Part shown: piece by piece, positions 1 to 9,186 of the stretch
Position numbering within the stretch: position 1 is the stretch's first letter
Layout: every line of letters begins with the position of its first letter
Source: an uncultured Chlorobiaceae bacterium
GTDB taxonomy: Bacteria > Bacteroidota > Chlorobiia > Chlorobiales > Chlorobiaceae
Direction of reading: 5' to 3'
Length of the DNA: 51,773 bases
Assembly (NCBI GenBank): GCA_903869365.1
Contig: CAIPYV010000106.1
Span: 1-51,773 of the forward strand
The notes under the pieces: generated by a model
What the model was told of the DNA's origin: nothing
What the model saw: only the letters and a program-made list of their open reading frames with translations
Database searches by the model: none
Made by a program: the position numbers and the translations under genes

Positions 1-124
1 GAAAATCGTCGTCTATCTCGGTTTTTCCCTGTGTAATAACGGAAAGTTTTTCCCGAAGCGTATCCCGGGTTTTTCCGAGTCCTTCCTTAAGCCTTGATAA
101 TTTGAACTTGTCAAAAAAACCCAT
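1..124 (-). CDS. ftsY: Signal recognition particle receptor FtsY, N-terminal fragment
   Basis: Partial gene running off the left edge; only the first 41 codons are present. The reverse-strand start at 124 gives MGFFDKFKLSRLKEGLGKTR followed by a Lys-rich stretch and an acidic IDDD segment, which is the usual start of bacterial FtsY (short amphipathic membrane-targeting stretch, then the N domain). FtsY is the SRP receptor GTPase that docks ribosome-SRP complexes at the membrane translocon; its GTPase domain lies outside the window. It is divergent from thiL with a 111-bp gap. No good Shine-Dalgarno sequence precedes the start. Assignment rests on the N-terminus alone. Confidence 0.75.
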   Translation of the reverse strand, partial: MGFFDKFKLSRLKEGLGKTRDTLREKLSVITQGKTEIDDDF

Positions 125-235
125 AAAAAGGAGATATTACCAGATAGTTATTGAAATAGTGAAAACCCTGCAGCGTAACTGACAAAAAAGCACGCCAGAG
201 AATAATTCAAAGAGAAATTTAATTTACGTAAAAAT

Positions 236-1303
236 ATGCCATATAAAGCTATCTCCGGCATCGGTGAATTCGGTCTGATCGACAAAATCGCTGCCATCGT
301 GGAACCAACGCTTCATGCCGTACCACAAATAATGGCAGGAATCGGTGACGACTGTGCCGTCTATCAACCTTCCCCAGGGCTTTTACAGGTAGCGACAACC
401 GATATGCTTGTCGACCAGATACACTTTGATCTCTTGACAACCCCCCTGAAACTTCTCGGAAGCAAAGCCATCAGCGTCAATGTTTCAGACATCTGCGCCA
501 TGAATGCCCTGCCCCGTTACGCTCTTGTCTCCATGGCCGTGCCATCATCCTTTTCAGTTGCAATGATTGAGGAGCTTTACGAGGGTATGAGCTATGCTGC
601 AAAGGAGTACGGAGTTGCCATTGCTGGTGGGGATACCTCTTCATCCCGTTCGGGACTCGTCATTTCCATTGCTATGATCGGGGAGGTTTCCAGTGAAGAA
701 CTAACCCATCGAAAAGGCGCAAAACCAGGAGAACTTATCTGTGTTTCCGGCACTCTGGGGGGAGCAGCTGCAGGAATCAAACTTCTTATGCGTGAAAAAG
801 AGATCATGCTGGAGCATATCGAAAACAACGAAACGTACAATAAAAACGTCATGGCCGACCTGAAAGAGTACAGCGATGCAATACAACACCAGCTGCTGCC
901 TCTTGCACGCATCGATATCGTAAAATTATTACACTCGAAACATATCCGTCCCTCTTCGATGATCGACATTTCCGATGGACTCAGCCCGGAGCTCCAGCAT
1001 ATCTGCCGGCATTCAAATACCGGAGCATTGATTCATGAAAGCCGTATTCCGATCCATCCGGCCACTCGCCAAATTGCCGATGAGCTTCAGGAAGATGCCC
1101 TTACCTGGGCTTTGACAGGAGGTGAAGACTATCAGCTGCTGTTTACACTGTCGAAAGAGGAATATGAGGCAATTGCTGATAAAAAGGAAATATCCGTCAT
1201 CGGCGAAATAACCGACATGGAAGAAGGATTGCAGCTGAGTGATATTTACGGTATGACCATTGATCTCACTTCGATCAAGGGATATGATCATTTCAGCTCG
1301 TAA
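236..1303 (+). CDS. thiL: Thiamine-monophosphate kinase ThiL
   Basis: Phosphorylates thiamine monophosphate to thiamine diphosphate with ATP, the last step of cofactor synthesis, in the cytoplasm. The 355-residue length suits the AIR-synthase-like superfamily. Visible family motifs are GIGDD at residues 35-39 (nucleotide/Mg binding), TTDMLVDQIHF shortly after, AGGDTSSS in the middle, DISDGLSPEL and TGGEDYQLLFT toward the C-terminus. The acidic residues in these motifs are the expected metal ligands. It stands alone, divergent from ftsY and upstream of tRNA-Leu. Thiamine diphosphate is a cofactor of the KorAB enzyme encoded elsewhere in the window, but there is no physical linkage. The ATG at 236 is the only sensible start. 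Confidence 0.93.
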   Translation: MPYKAISGIGEFGLIDKIAAIVEPTLHAVPQIMAGIGDDCAVYQPSPGLLQVATTDMLVDQIHFDLLTTPLKLLGSKAISVNVSDICAMNALPRYALVSMAVPSSFSVAMIEELYEGMSYAAKEYGVAIAGGDTSSSRSGLVISIAMIGEVSSEELTHRKGAKPGELICVSGTLGGAAAGIKLLMREKEIMLEHIENNETYNKNVMADLKEYSDAIQHQLLPLARIDIVKLLHSKHIRPSSMIDISDGLSPELQHICRHSNTGALIHESRIPIHPATRQIADELQEDALTWALTGGEDYQLLFTLSKEEYEAIADKKEISVIGEITDMEEGLQLSDIYGMTIDLTSIKGYDHFSS

Positions 1304-1352
1304 CCGCTTCCCTCACTTGAAAAAAAGGAGAGGACAGGCACCATTTTATTTT

Positions 1353-1380
1353 TTGGGAAACACGTTGAAGATCGTAAATT
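1353..1380 (+). promoter_or_regulatory. Possible promoter of tRNA-Leu
   Basis: TTGGGA at 1353-1358 and TAAATT at 1375-1380 are separated by 16 bp and end 26 bp before the tRNA. Each hexamer matches the sigma-70 consensus at four of six positions. This is a weak pattern match in AT-rich DNA; placement in front of an RNA gene is the main support. Confidence 0.25.
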
Positions 1381-1406
1381 GTTAGCCCTGTCAATCCACA
1401 ATGCAG

Positions 1407-1495
1407 GCCGAAGTGGCGGAACTGGTAGACGCCCAGGACTTAAAATCCTGTGTTCAGCAATGGACGTACGGGTTCGATTCCCGTCTTCGGCACCA
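1407..1495 (+). tRNA. tRNA-Leu, anticodon TAA
   Basis: Acceptor arms GCCGAAG (1407-1413) and CTTCGGC (1485-1491) pair perfectly, followed by discriminator A and an encoded CCA at 1493-1495. The anticodon stem CAGGA/TCCTG encloses loop CTTAAAA, placing anticodon TAA at 1441-1443 (reads UUA/UUG). GGTTCGATTCC forms the T arm. The long variable region gives an 89-nt class II tRNA, as expected for leucine. Confidence 0.97.
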
Positions 1496-1788
1496 CTTCT
1501 TTTCTTTTTTATTGTTTACCCTACAAGCCTTCTGGAGTCTTCAATATTCATGGGTAGCTGTAATACTTTGCCTTAAGCATGCACAGGTACCAGCTAAGAA
1601 CCCCACCAAATTGAACCACTGGAGTAATAAGAACTATGTTTCTTCATGTCAAAGAAGCCCAATATCTTGGAGATAGCAATGGGGCTATATTGCCTGAAAG
1701 TTACCCAATGACTCTGATATTCAGTAACATCACAACAATCTCTACTTTTTGACCTGCTTATTGCAAAAAACAACAAATCAATACCATC

Positions 1789-3165
1789 ATGAGTTCGGAA
1801 TTCACGAAGATTATGTTGACAGAGGACGAAATGCCTCGTCAATGGTACAACATTCAGGCTGATCTGCCCACACCGCTTCCGCCGCCTTTAGGTCCGGACG
1901 GTAACCCGGTTGGACCGGATGCCCTTGCGAAAGTTTTTCCGATGAACCTGATTGAGCAGGAAATGAGCACTGAACGGTGGATCGATATTCCTCAGGAGAT
2001 ACAGGCTATTCTGAAACTATGGAGACCTTCACCGCTGACAAGAGCAAGACGGCTTGAAGCTGCCTTGCAAACACCTGCAAAAATCTTCTATAAAAACGAA
2101 GGTGTTTCTCCGGCAGGAAGTCACAAACCCAATACTGCTGTTGCCCAGGCTTGGTATAACAAACAGTTTGGCATAAAACATCTCATTACTGAAACTGGCG
2201 CCGGACAGTGGGGAAGTGCGCTGGCCATGAGTTGCAAGCTTATCGGTATCGACTGTAAGGTATTTATGGTGCGCATCAGCTTCGACCAAAAGCCATTCCG
2301 CAAAATCATGATGAAAACATGGGGTGCTGACTGCATTGCAAGTCCAAGCGATCAAACAGCCGTAGGACGCCGGATACTAAGTGAGATGCCGGATACACCG
2401 GGAAGTCTTGCCATTGCGATCAGCGAGGCTATCGAGCAAGCTGTAGAACGTGATGATACACGCTATGCTCTCGGAAGTGTGTTGAACCATGTGATGCTGC
2501 ACCAGACCATTATCGGTCTTGAGGCCCGCAAACAGCTTGAAAAAGTCGGCCTCTATCCGGATATCGTGATCGGTTGTGCTGGCGGAGGTTCTAACTTTGC
2601 AGGCATCAGTTTTCCTTTTATCTGTGATAAAATTCACGGTCGTGAGGTACAGATCATTGCAACCGAGCCGGAGGCATGCCCCACACTCACCAGAGGCCCC
2701 TACATCTATGATAACGGAGATGTTGCAAAAATGACTCCACTGCTGCCAATGCACAGTCTCGGCCATGGCTTTATTCCTCCTGCCATTCATGCCGGAGGAT
2801 TGCGTTATCACGGGATGGCCCCGCTGGTAAGCCATGTCAAGCAGCTTGGTCTTATTGATGCTACGGCCATTGGACAGACGGAGTGTTATGAGGCGGCTCT
2901 GCTCTTTGCCCATACCGAAGGGTTTATTCCTGCGCCTGAAACATCACATGCCATTGCTCAAACTATCCGTGAAGCAAGAACAGCAAAAGAGGAAGGAAAG
3001 GAGAAGGTGATTCTCATGAACTGGTCGGGTCATGGACTCATGGATCTTCAGGGCTATGATGCCTTCCTTTCAGGGAAGCTCCATGATTACCCACTGCCTG
3101 AAGAACTCCTGCAACACTCTCTTGCCGCAGTGAAAGACCATCCTCAAGCGCCGCAGCAGCCTTAG
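1789..3165 (+). CDS. trpB2: Tryptophan synthase beta subunit, TrpB2 type
   Basis: PLP enzyme that condenses indole with serine to tryptophan. At 458 residues it is longer than canonical TrpB (about 400) and carries the N-terminal extension and TETGAGQWG segment of the TrpB2 class. The PLP lysine is Lys113 in GSHKPNTA and the phosphate-binding loop is GGGSN at 265-269. TrpB2 proteins often act without TrpA and may serve as indole scavengers; no trpA is adjacent, which agrees with that role but does not prove it. The gene is solitary and convergent with clpC, sharing the terminator just downstream. The ATG at 1789 gives the usual N-terminal length; a second in-frame ATG lies nine codons on. Confidence 0.9.
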   Translation: MSSEFTKIMLTEDEMPRQWYNIQADLPTPLPPPLGPDGNPVGPDALAKVFPMNLIEQEMSTERWIDIPQEIQAILKLWRPSPLTRARRLEAALQTPAKIFYKNEGVSPAGSHKPNTAVAQAWYNKQFGIKHLITETGAGQWGSALAMSCKLIGIDCKVFMVRISFDQKPFRKIMMKTWGADCIASPSDQTAVGRRILSEMPDTPGSLAIAISEAIEQAVERDDTRYALGSVLNHVMLHQTIIGLEARKQLEKVGLYPDIVIGCAGGGSNFAGISFPFICDKIHGREVQIIATEPEACPTLTRGPYIYDNGDVAKMTPLLPMHSLGHGFIPPAIHAGGLRYHGMAPLVSHVKQLGLIDATAIGQTECYEAALLFAHTEGFIPAPETSHAIAQTIREARTAKEEGKEKVILMNWSGHGLMDLQGYDAFLSGKLHDYPLPEELLQHSLAAVKDHPQAPQQP

Positions 3166-3172
3166 GTATAAG

Positions 3173-3200
3173 AAAAACCCCCGGAAACCGGGGGTTTTTT
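3173..3200. terminator. Bidirectional rho-independent terminator, trpB2/clpC
   Basis: Perfect inverted repeat: an A-run followed by CCCCCGG, loop AAA, then CCGGGGG and a T-run. It starts 8 bp after the trpB2 stop and ends 7 bp before the clpC stop codon on the other strand, so it can end both transcripts. Confidence 0.93.
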
Positions 3201-3206
3201 TATTGC

Positions 3207-5753
3207 TTATTCAGTGTCAAGCTTTTCCTCTCGCTTGCCTTTTTTGGCAGGAGTGGCTCCATCAAGAAAACGAAGCTCATTCTCCTTTTCATCAAAGGCG
3301 ATCCTGATCGTGCTGCCTTCAGAAAAGCGTCCTTTCAGCATCTCTTCGGCCAGCGGATCTTCCACATATTTCTGCAGTGCCCTTTTCAGTGGACGTGCAC
3401 CATATTTCTGGTCATAACCTTTATCGACAAGAAACTCCTTGGCTTTCTCATCGATCTCGACCTCAATACCCATTTCATGAAGCCTCTTGAAAAGCTTGCC
3501 GGCCGTAATATCGATAATGTTGAAAATATGCTGTTTTTCGAGCGGATGAAAAACAATAATATCATCAATACGGTTCAGGAACTCTGGATTGAACACCCGC
3601 TTAAGGGCATCTTCAATCGTTGACTTCATCGCCTTGTAGTTTCCGGTCGAATCATCAGGAGCGGTAAAACCCATACCTGATCCCGCGCCGAAACTCTTGA
3701 TGTCTTTAGCTCCGATGTTCGATGTCATGATGATGATGGTGTTGCGGAAATCAACCTTTCTTCCCATTCCATCAGTTAGAATTCCCTCATCAAGCACCTG
3801 AAGCAGAATATTGAAAACATCGGGATGCGCTTTCTCAATCTCATCAATAAGCACAACTGAATAGGGTTTGCGGCGTACCTTTTCCGTCAACTGACCGCCC
3901 TCTTCATAACCGACATATCCCGGAGGCGCTCCAACAAGACGACTGACCGAAAACTTCTCCATATACTCGCTCATATCGGCTCTGATCAGGGCATCCTCGG
4001 TATCAAAAATATATCGGGTCAATGCCTTGGCAAGCTCGGTTTTACCGACACCGGTAGGACCAAGAAAAATAAATGATCCAATAGGACGCGCAGGATCTTT
4101 CAACCCAGCACGGGTACGCTGTATGGCCTTGGTAATCTTTTTGATCGCCTCATCCTGACCGATCACCTCTTTTGTCAGATCAGCCTCCATGGTAAGGAGC
4201 CTTTTGGATTCCGACTGTGCGACCCTTGCCACCGGAATACCGGTCATCATGGCGATAACAGAGGTAATATCGGCCTCAGTGACATCGTAAATACTTTCTG
4301 AAGCACGGTCTTCCCACTCCTGTTTTGCATGATCAAGAGCATCAAGCAGGTTTTTCTCCTTGTCGCGGAGCCTTGCAGCTTCCTCGAAATTCTGCATCTT
4401 CACGACCTGATTCTTCTCTGCCTTGACCTCCTCAATAGACTTTTCAAGCTCAAGAATCTCCTTGGGAACATGAATGTTGCTTAAATGAACCCTTGCACCA
4501 GCCTCATCCATAACATCAATGGCCTTGTCGGGAAGAAAACGATCAGTGATATAACGTTCTGAGAGCTTTACTGCTTTTTCAATAGAGTCTCCCGAATAGT
4601 TCACATGGTGATGTATCTCATACTTCGACTTGATATTGTTGAGAATCTGGATGGTCTCATCAACCGATGTCGGCTCAACCATGATTTTCTGAAACCTCCG
4701 GTCGAGAGCACCGTCTTTTTCAATAAACTGGCGATATTCGTCAAGCGTGGTTGCACCAATACACTGTAGTTCCCCACGGGCAAGTGCAGGCTTGAAAATA
4801 TTGCTTGCGTCCAGAGAACCCGAGGCTCCACCGGCACCGACAATGGTATGCAGTTCATCGATGAATAAAATCACATCACGCGACCGCTCAAGTTCGTTCA
4901 TGAGGGCTTTCATCCTCTCCTCAAACTGACCCCTGTACTTCGTACCGGCAACAAGCGCTGCCAGGTCAAGTGCAACAACTCTCTTGTCGTAGAGCACCCT
5001 CGATACCTTACGCTGAACAATCTTGAGTGCCAGACCTTCAGCAATAGCAGTCTTTCCAACACCTGGCTCTCCAATCAGCACTGGATTATTTTTTTTCCTG
5101 CGGCTCAGAACCTGGGCTACTCGTTCGATCTCTTTTTCACGTCCGATAATAGGATCAAGCTTGTCCTCAAGGGCAAGACGGGTAAGATCACGACCAAAAT
5201 TGTCGAGAACGGGCGTCTTGGTTCTCTCCCCCTTTCTCGGATCAGCTTTTTTTGGCTGACGTTCTGCACCACCCGCCGAATAGGCTCCCTCCATAGGAGG
5301 CTCGTCAGACTCACTCCGGCTGCTGGTGATATTCGTAAGCTCATCCCTGACGAGATCGTAGGTAACACCAAACTGTTCAAGAATCTGAGCGGCGATATTA
5401 TCGTCACCTTTCATGATTGACAGTAAAAGATGCTCGGTGCCTATAACACTTGACTTGCAGATTTTTGCCTCGAGATAGGTAATTTTCAGCACCTTCTCTG
5501 CCTGCTTGGTGAGAGGCACATTACCCATCTGGGTTGCAGGAACCTTGGGGTGAGTACTCTCCTCAATTTTCTGTTTGAGGCTGAATAAATCTATCTTGAG
5601 GTTTTTCAGTATCCTGGCCCCGATACCTTCGCCTTCCTTGATAAGGCCGAGGAGAAGATGCTCAGTGCCGATATAGTCATGACCCAAGCGGAGAGCTTCC
5701 TCCCGGCTGAGGCGAATGACATCCTGTACTCTATTTGAAAAATTGCCTTCCAT
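3207..5753 (-). CDS. clpC: ATP-dependent Clp protease ATPase subunit ClpC
   Basis: Hsp100 AAA+ unfoldase that feeds substrates to ClpP. Domain order over 848 residues: two Clp-N repeats (about 1-145), a charged linker, AAA-1 with Walker A GEPGVGKT at 228-235 and Walker B FIDE near 297-300, a middle domain with a UVR motif (about 450-475), and AAA-2 with Walker A GPTGVGKT at 565-572. The UVR motif and the short middle domain separate ClpC from ClpB and ClpA. The tail is Lys/Glu-rich. Transcribed alone toward trpB2; the 178-bp AT-rich divergent region with the gene at 5932 presumably holds its promoter. No ctsR or mcsB neighbours are present. Confidence 0.96.
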   Translation of the reverse strand: MEGNFSNRVQDVIRLSREEALRLGHDYIGTEHLLLGLIKEGEGIGARILKNLKIDLFSLKQKIEESTHPKVPATQMGNVPLTKQAEKVLKITYLEAKICKSSVIGTEHLLLSIMKGDDNIAAQILEQFGVTYDLVRDELTNITSSRSESDEPPMEGAYSAGGAERQPKKADPRKGERTKTPVLDNFGRDLTRLALEDKLDPIIGREKEIERVAQVLSRRKKNNPVLIGEPGVGKTAIAEGLALKIVQRKVSRVLYDKRVVALDLAALVAGTKYRGQFEERMKALMNELERSRDVILFIDELHTIVGAGGASGSLDASNIFKPALARGELQCIGATTLDEYRQFIEKDGALDRRFQKIMVEPTSVDETIQILNNIKSKYEIHHHVNYSGDSIEKAVKLSERYITDRFLPDKAIDVMDEAGARVHLSNIHVPKEILELEKSIEEVKAEKNQVVKMQNFEEAARLRDKEKNLLDALDHAKQEWEDRASESIYDVTEADITSVIAMMTGIPVARVAQSESKRLLTMEADLTKEVIGQDEAIKKITKAIQRTRAGLKDPARPIGSFIFLGPTGVGKTELAKALTRYIFDTEDALIRADMSEYMEKFSVSRLVGAPPGYVGYEEGGQLTEKVRRKPYSVVLIDEIEKAHPDVFNILLQVLDEGILTDGMGRKVDFRNTIIIMTSNIGAKDIKSFGAGSGMGFTAPDDSTGNYKAMKSTIEDALKRVFNPEFLNRIDDIIVFHPLEKQHIFNIIDITAGKLFKRLHEMGIEVEIDEKAKEFLVDKGYDQKYGARPLKRALQKYVEDPLAEEMLKGRFSEGSTIRIAFDEKENELRFLDGATPAKKGKREEKLDTE

Positions 5754-5931
5754 TCTTTACGTATCGGTATAATTGTTATGAATATCCTGAATCAACATAT
5801 CCAGTTCTATGCACTCACAAAAAAATTGAGCAAAAATTATTTATTTATAAAGATAGCTACTTATAAAACCAATTCCATAAATCAGAAAACTCTTTTAAAC
5901 GCCTAAAGGTTCTTTATATTCTCCATCCTCT

Positions 5932-6402
5932 ATGAATGTTCAGCACATCCGTATCAACGACAGAAATCCAGAGCACCGTGAATTATCAATTTACCGTACC
6001 GGAAAAGTTAACAGAATAAGGCTTCAGGACAGCACCTACACAACATACCACTCCTTGGAAATCAATGCTCACGACTATGCCGCGTTTTTCCATTATGGCA
6101 TTGCAGAGGCTTTAAACAAACTCCCTTTCATTTCTGAAAGCAGCAATGGACTTGACAGCTGGGATGAGGCCTTTCTGCATAACAGCTGCCTTGAATTGAT
6201 GAACAGCATTATCGATGAATCCACAGCTGCAATCAATCCGGAAAACAAGGAAATAATTCTGCTCGGCTGGCAGGATCAACCATTGCAGGTAGCATACCTT
6301 CGTGAAATTGATCCGGTAAAATTTATTGCCTTTATTGCTACTCTCAAACAATTTGTCGAGGAATCGAAGGCACAAGGGTTCGACCTGGAGTTTATTCTGT
6401 AA
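5932..6402 (+). CDS. Conserved-looking hypothetical protein, 156 aa
   Basis: I do not recognise the family. The protein is soluble and acidic, with no signal peptide, membrane segment or cysteine cluster. The composition is regular and balanced, and the gene sits between two well-defined genes with its own divergent upstream region, so it is probably real. The middle (GWQDQPLQVAYLREIDPVKF) and the C-terminal amphipathic helix ending in DLEFIL look like a small alpha/beta fold. Convergent with cbiA with a 38-bp gap and no evident terminator hairpin. Function unknown. Confidence 0.75.
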   Translation: MNVQHIRINDRNPEHRELSIYRTGKVNRIRLQDSTYTTYHSLEINAHDYAAFFHYGIAEALNKLPFISESSNGLDSWDEAFLHNSCLELMNSIIDESTAAINPENKEIILLGWQDQPLQVAYLREIDPVKFIAFIATLKQFVEESKAQGFDLEFIL

Positions 6403-6440
6403 AAAGGCGATAAAAAGAACGTTTAGAAAAAACAGCGATT

Positions 6441-7778
6441 CTATGGAGTGAGAAAATATTGTGGAAAGCGGCGGTTTTCACCCCAATAGAGGTGAATGTA
6501 TGAGGCGATGGCATTTCCTGTTCTGAACACTGGAGTTGCGACACACTCTCCCCGAGCGTTTTTCACGGTTGCAATGTGCTGAAGCGCTCCCTGTCGGCTG
6601 ATGCGTGAATAATGAAATTCATGGCCGGGAAGCTCCATTTCAGGCATAGCATCCAGAACAATTTTTCTGTAGCCAAGCATAAGTTTTGAATCCTCAAGGG
6701 TGGTATCAACATCAAAAACCCCACACATCGGGTAGAGTGATCCATCGTTGAGGGTCATCGTTTTTCCAAGATACATCATCCCTCCGCATTCAGCATAGGC
6801 AGCACCGCCATGACGGCAATACGAAGCGATCTGTTCACGCATGGCACTATTGGCAGCAAGTTTTTGAGCGTAAAGTTCTGGATATCCGCCTGCAAGATAG
6901 AGCATGTCAGCCTCCGGAAGGCACTGATCATCAATCGGACTGAAAAAGACAATACGACCATGTTCACCAAGCACCTCAAGGTTTTCGTGGTAGATAAAGT
7001 TAAACGCTTCGTCACGGGCAACGGCAATGACCTTGTCACCTTTCCGATTCGATACGGAAACTGGATGAAACGGAGGAATGACCACTCGGGTAAGATCAAG
7101 CAGACGCTCAATGTCAACAGTTTTTTTGACATGCTCTGCCATAGCAGAAATAACACCCTCTCGATCGTACCCTGCTGAACCGTCAAGTCCGAGATGACGC
7201 TCGCTGATGGCAATCGTTTTGCTGCGTGGAAGATACCCAAGTGGCTCAACACCGGCATCACGGGCCGCTGCTTCAAGGTAGCGGTAGTGAGAAGGAGTAT
7301 TGACCTGATTGAAAATTACTCCCGCAAGGTTCAGCCGGGGATCAAACGTTCTGAATCCATAGAGCAGGGGTGCGGCCGAATAAGCCATACTTTTGGCATC
7401 GACCACCATAATAACAGGAATGCCGAGAGTACAGGCTATCTCGGCACTGCTGCCTTCGGATTTTTCCGCCCCGTCAAAAAGCCCCATCACCCCTTCGACT
7501 ACTGAAACATCAGCATCGGATGAATAACGGTAAAAGAGCGCCTTAACATGCTCTTTTGATGCCATGAAGGTATCAAGGTTTATACCTGTACGGTCACTTC
7601 CGCCCCATGATGCCGCCAAAGTGTGAAGGCGGGTATCAAGATAATCCGGTCCGCATTTGAACGGTTGAACCGTAAGACCCCGCTCAGCAAAAAGCCTCAG
7701 AAGAGCCAGCGTCAAGGTTGTCTTCCCTGAACCGCTTGAGGGAGCTGCCAGAAGAAAAGCTGTTTTCTTTACTGCCAT
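6441..7778 (-). CDS. cbiA: Cobyrinate a,c-diamide synthase
   Basis: ATP- and glutamine-dependent amidation of the a and c side chains of cobyrinate (CbiA) or hydrogenobyrinate (CobB) in corrin synthesis. The N-terminal dethiobiotin-synthetase-like domain has P-loop PSSGSGKTT at residues 13-21; the C-terminal class I glutamine amidotransferase domain has LAGGYPEL near 295-302 and nucleophile Cys331 in ECGGMMYLG. The 445-residue length is normal. It follows the NAD(P)-binding gene at 7791 by 12 bp on the same strand, so the two are probably cotranscribed. Green sulfur bacteria need B12 for the anaerobic bacteriochlorophyll cyclase BchE, a plausible reason to keep the pathway. CbiA versus CobB cannot be settled from sequence alone. 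Confidence 0.92.
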   Translation of the reverse strand: MAVKKTAFLLAAPSSGSGKTTLTLALLRLFAERGLTVQPFKCGPDYLDTRLHTLAASWGGSDRTGINLDTFMASKEHVKALFYRYSSDADVSVVEGVMGLFDGAEKSEGSSAEIACTLGIPVIMVVDAKSMAYSAAPLLYGFRTFDPRLNLAGVIFNQVNTPSHYRYLEAAARDAGVEPLGYLPRSKTIAISERHLGLDGSAGYDREGVISAMAEHVKKTVDIERLLDLTRVVIPPFHPVSVSNRKGDKVIAVARDEAFNFIYHENLEVLGEHGRIVFFSPIDDQCLPEADMLYLAGGYPELYAQKLAANSAMREQIASYCRHGGAAYAECGGMMYLGKTMTLNDGSLYPMCGVFDVDTTLEDSKLMLGYRKIVLDAMPEMELPGHEFHYSRISRQGALQHIATVKNARGECVATPVFRTGNAIASYIHLYWGENRRFPQYFLTP

Positions 7779-7790
7779 CGTGGATCCGTG

Positions 7791-8615
7791 CTATCCCGGG
7801 TGAACTGCCGGATCGGGATGAAGAAACTGATAGTGCAGGGCACTGATAAGCTTGGTGCTATCCACTATTTTAAAAGAAGCAGGCTCAGCCGAAGATGCAA
7901 GGGGAGGTAATGGTATGCCGGTAACTTCAGCAGCTCTGGCGTAGTATTCTCGTCGCAGGGGGTGAAGCGGACTGCAGGCGTTGAACACCTCGCCCCACTG
8001 CTGAAGACGGATGATTTCAGAGATGATCTGTACACAATCATCACGATGGATGAAGTTCATCGGCTGATCGGGATTGACTATCTCTTTCATGCTAACGAGA
8101 TACTTTTCCGGGTTACGGTCATAGCCGATCAAGCCGCCAAAACGCAGCACAGTGGTCTGAAACCCGCTCTCCTGCATCAGCATCTCTTCGACAAGGAGGA
8201 GCGCCTGGCCGGACAGGGCTTCAGGATCAACAGCGTCCTCTTCGGTAACTTCCCGGTTGAGGGATGGATAGACCGATGTTGAACTGACAAACAGCACCGA
8301 GCGAACCGGCGATTGACCAAGAGCATCGATCAGTGAAGAAAACTGTTCGATATGGTACTCAACAATGTCGTCGCGCCTCTCAGGCGGTATGTTGACGATA
8401 AGAATATCACTGTGCAGAAAATCGGTAATATCTTCGCCGTTCACCTCCGGGTCGAGTTCTACCAGATAAGGCTCTATGCCTGCGTCACGCAGAGTTTCCA
8501 GATGATCCTCCTGCGTGGTCGATCCCTTTACTTGATAACCCGCTTTGATGAGGGCTTCTGCCAGTGGCAGCCCGAGCCAGCCGCATCCGAGAATAGTGAT
8601 GGTTTCTTTTTTCAT
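7791..8615 (-). CDS. NAD(P)-binding epimerase/dehydratase-like protein (YeeZ type)
   Basis: Starts with a Rossmann dinucleotide-binding motif, ILGCGWLGLPLAEAL (residues 8-22), as in YeeZ-like extended short-chain dehydrogenases. SSTSVYPS in the middle is the usual Ser plus Tyr region of the family, although the classical YxxxK is not clear. 274 residues, soluble, no signal peptide. It is the first gene of a likely two-gene unit with cbiA. Substrate unknown; a link with corrin or tetrapyrrole metabolism would rest only on the neighbour. Confidence 0.8.
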   Translation of the reverse strand: MKKETITILGCGWLGLPLAEALIKAGYQVKGSTTQEDHLETLRDAGIEPYLVELDPEVNGEDITDFLHSDILIVNIPPERRDDIVEYHIEQFSSLIDALGQSPVRSVLFVSSTSVYPSLNREVTEEDAVDPEALSGQALLLVEEMLMQESGFQTTVLRFGGLIGYDRNPEKYLVSMKEIVNPDQPMNFIHRDDCVQIISEIIRLQQWGEVFNACSPLHPLRREYYARAAEVTGIPLPPLASSAEPASFKIVDSTKLISALHYQFLHPDPAVHPG

Positions 8616-8700
8616 GAAAGTGTTTTGCGGTTACTCAAGTTCAATGACCTAATGTAGTTGATCATCAGCTGCATTTCAACTGAATTCACCCTGAGTTTTC

Positions 8701-8912
8701 AGCATTTTAAAGTCAAGAAGTTGTGGTATTATGAAAATAACTATTGAGACACAGCAGATCGAAGGAGCAGCCACATCATTATGACTAAAGAAGGTGAACC
8801 TGCAACATTATCAATTCCAGATCATCGAGAAATTGCCAAGGGAACCTTACGAAGCCTCATCCGTGCTGCAGGATTGACCGTTCCTGAGTTTGTGGATACA
8901 TATCGAGCATAA
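8701..8912 (+). pseudogene. Remnant of a HicA-type mRNA interferase toxin
   Basis: The stretch 8781-8912 encodes 43 residues containing LSIPDHREIAKGTLRSLIRA, the C-terminal half of the HicA/YcfA double-stranded-RNA-binding fold. Upstream, in the same frame, codons read SSHIIM, matching the GSH catalytic-His region of HicA, but a TGA occurs 11 codons before the ATG. Further upstream, ILKSR in another frame resembles the HicA N-terminus. The gene is therefore broken by frameshift and stop. No hicB antitoxin lies on either side. The ATG at 8781 could still express a tail fragment, but that would lack the active site. The 8616-8700 stretch holds nothing else I can identify. Confidence 0.6.
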
Positions 8913-8928
8913 GATTATTTCAAAAAAA

Positions 8929-9150
8929 TCACACACTTTCACCTGAGCCGGCTTTTGCTATCAACTCGTCGAGACAGGTACTGCAGACACAGGTTTTATA
9001 GCGTTCGGCAAGATGCTCTTTCACTGCAACCGGAACTACTCTGGTGGCGCACCAGCACGCTGGCGAAAGGCTGCAGGTAAACGATTTCCCACATTGAGGA
9101 CAGGTTACGGTTTTTCCGTTTCCGGCTGTATGATCGATGGAATGTGTCAT
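8929..9150 (-). CDS. Small cysteine-rich CWC-type protein
   Basis: 73 residues with the pattern CPQCGKSFTC, then ACWC, then CVCSTC, which matches the Cys-rich CWC family of putative metal-binding proteins. Eight cysteines suggest one or two bound metal ions. No signal peptide. It follows glpK by 36 bp on the same strand and is probably the last gene of that operon. The molecular role is not known. Confidence 0.75.
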   Translation of the reverse strand: MTHSIDHTAGNGKTVTCPQCGKSFTCSLSPACWCATRVVPVAVKEHLAERYKTCVCSTCLDELIAKAGSGESV

Positions 9151-9186
9151 AAGTTAAACATTGGTTTATGATTGAAATGCTCCCAA

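Noticed and set aside
1379-1676. Two open frames covering the tRNA-Leu region
   Set aside because: They translate the tRNA gene and flanking noncoding DNA.
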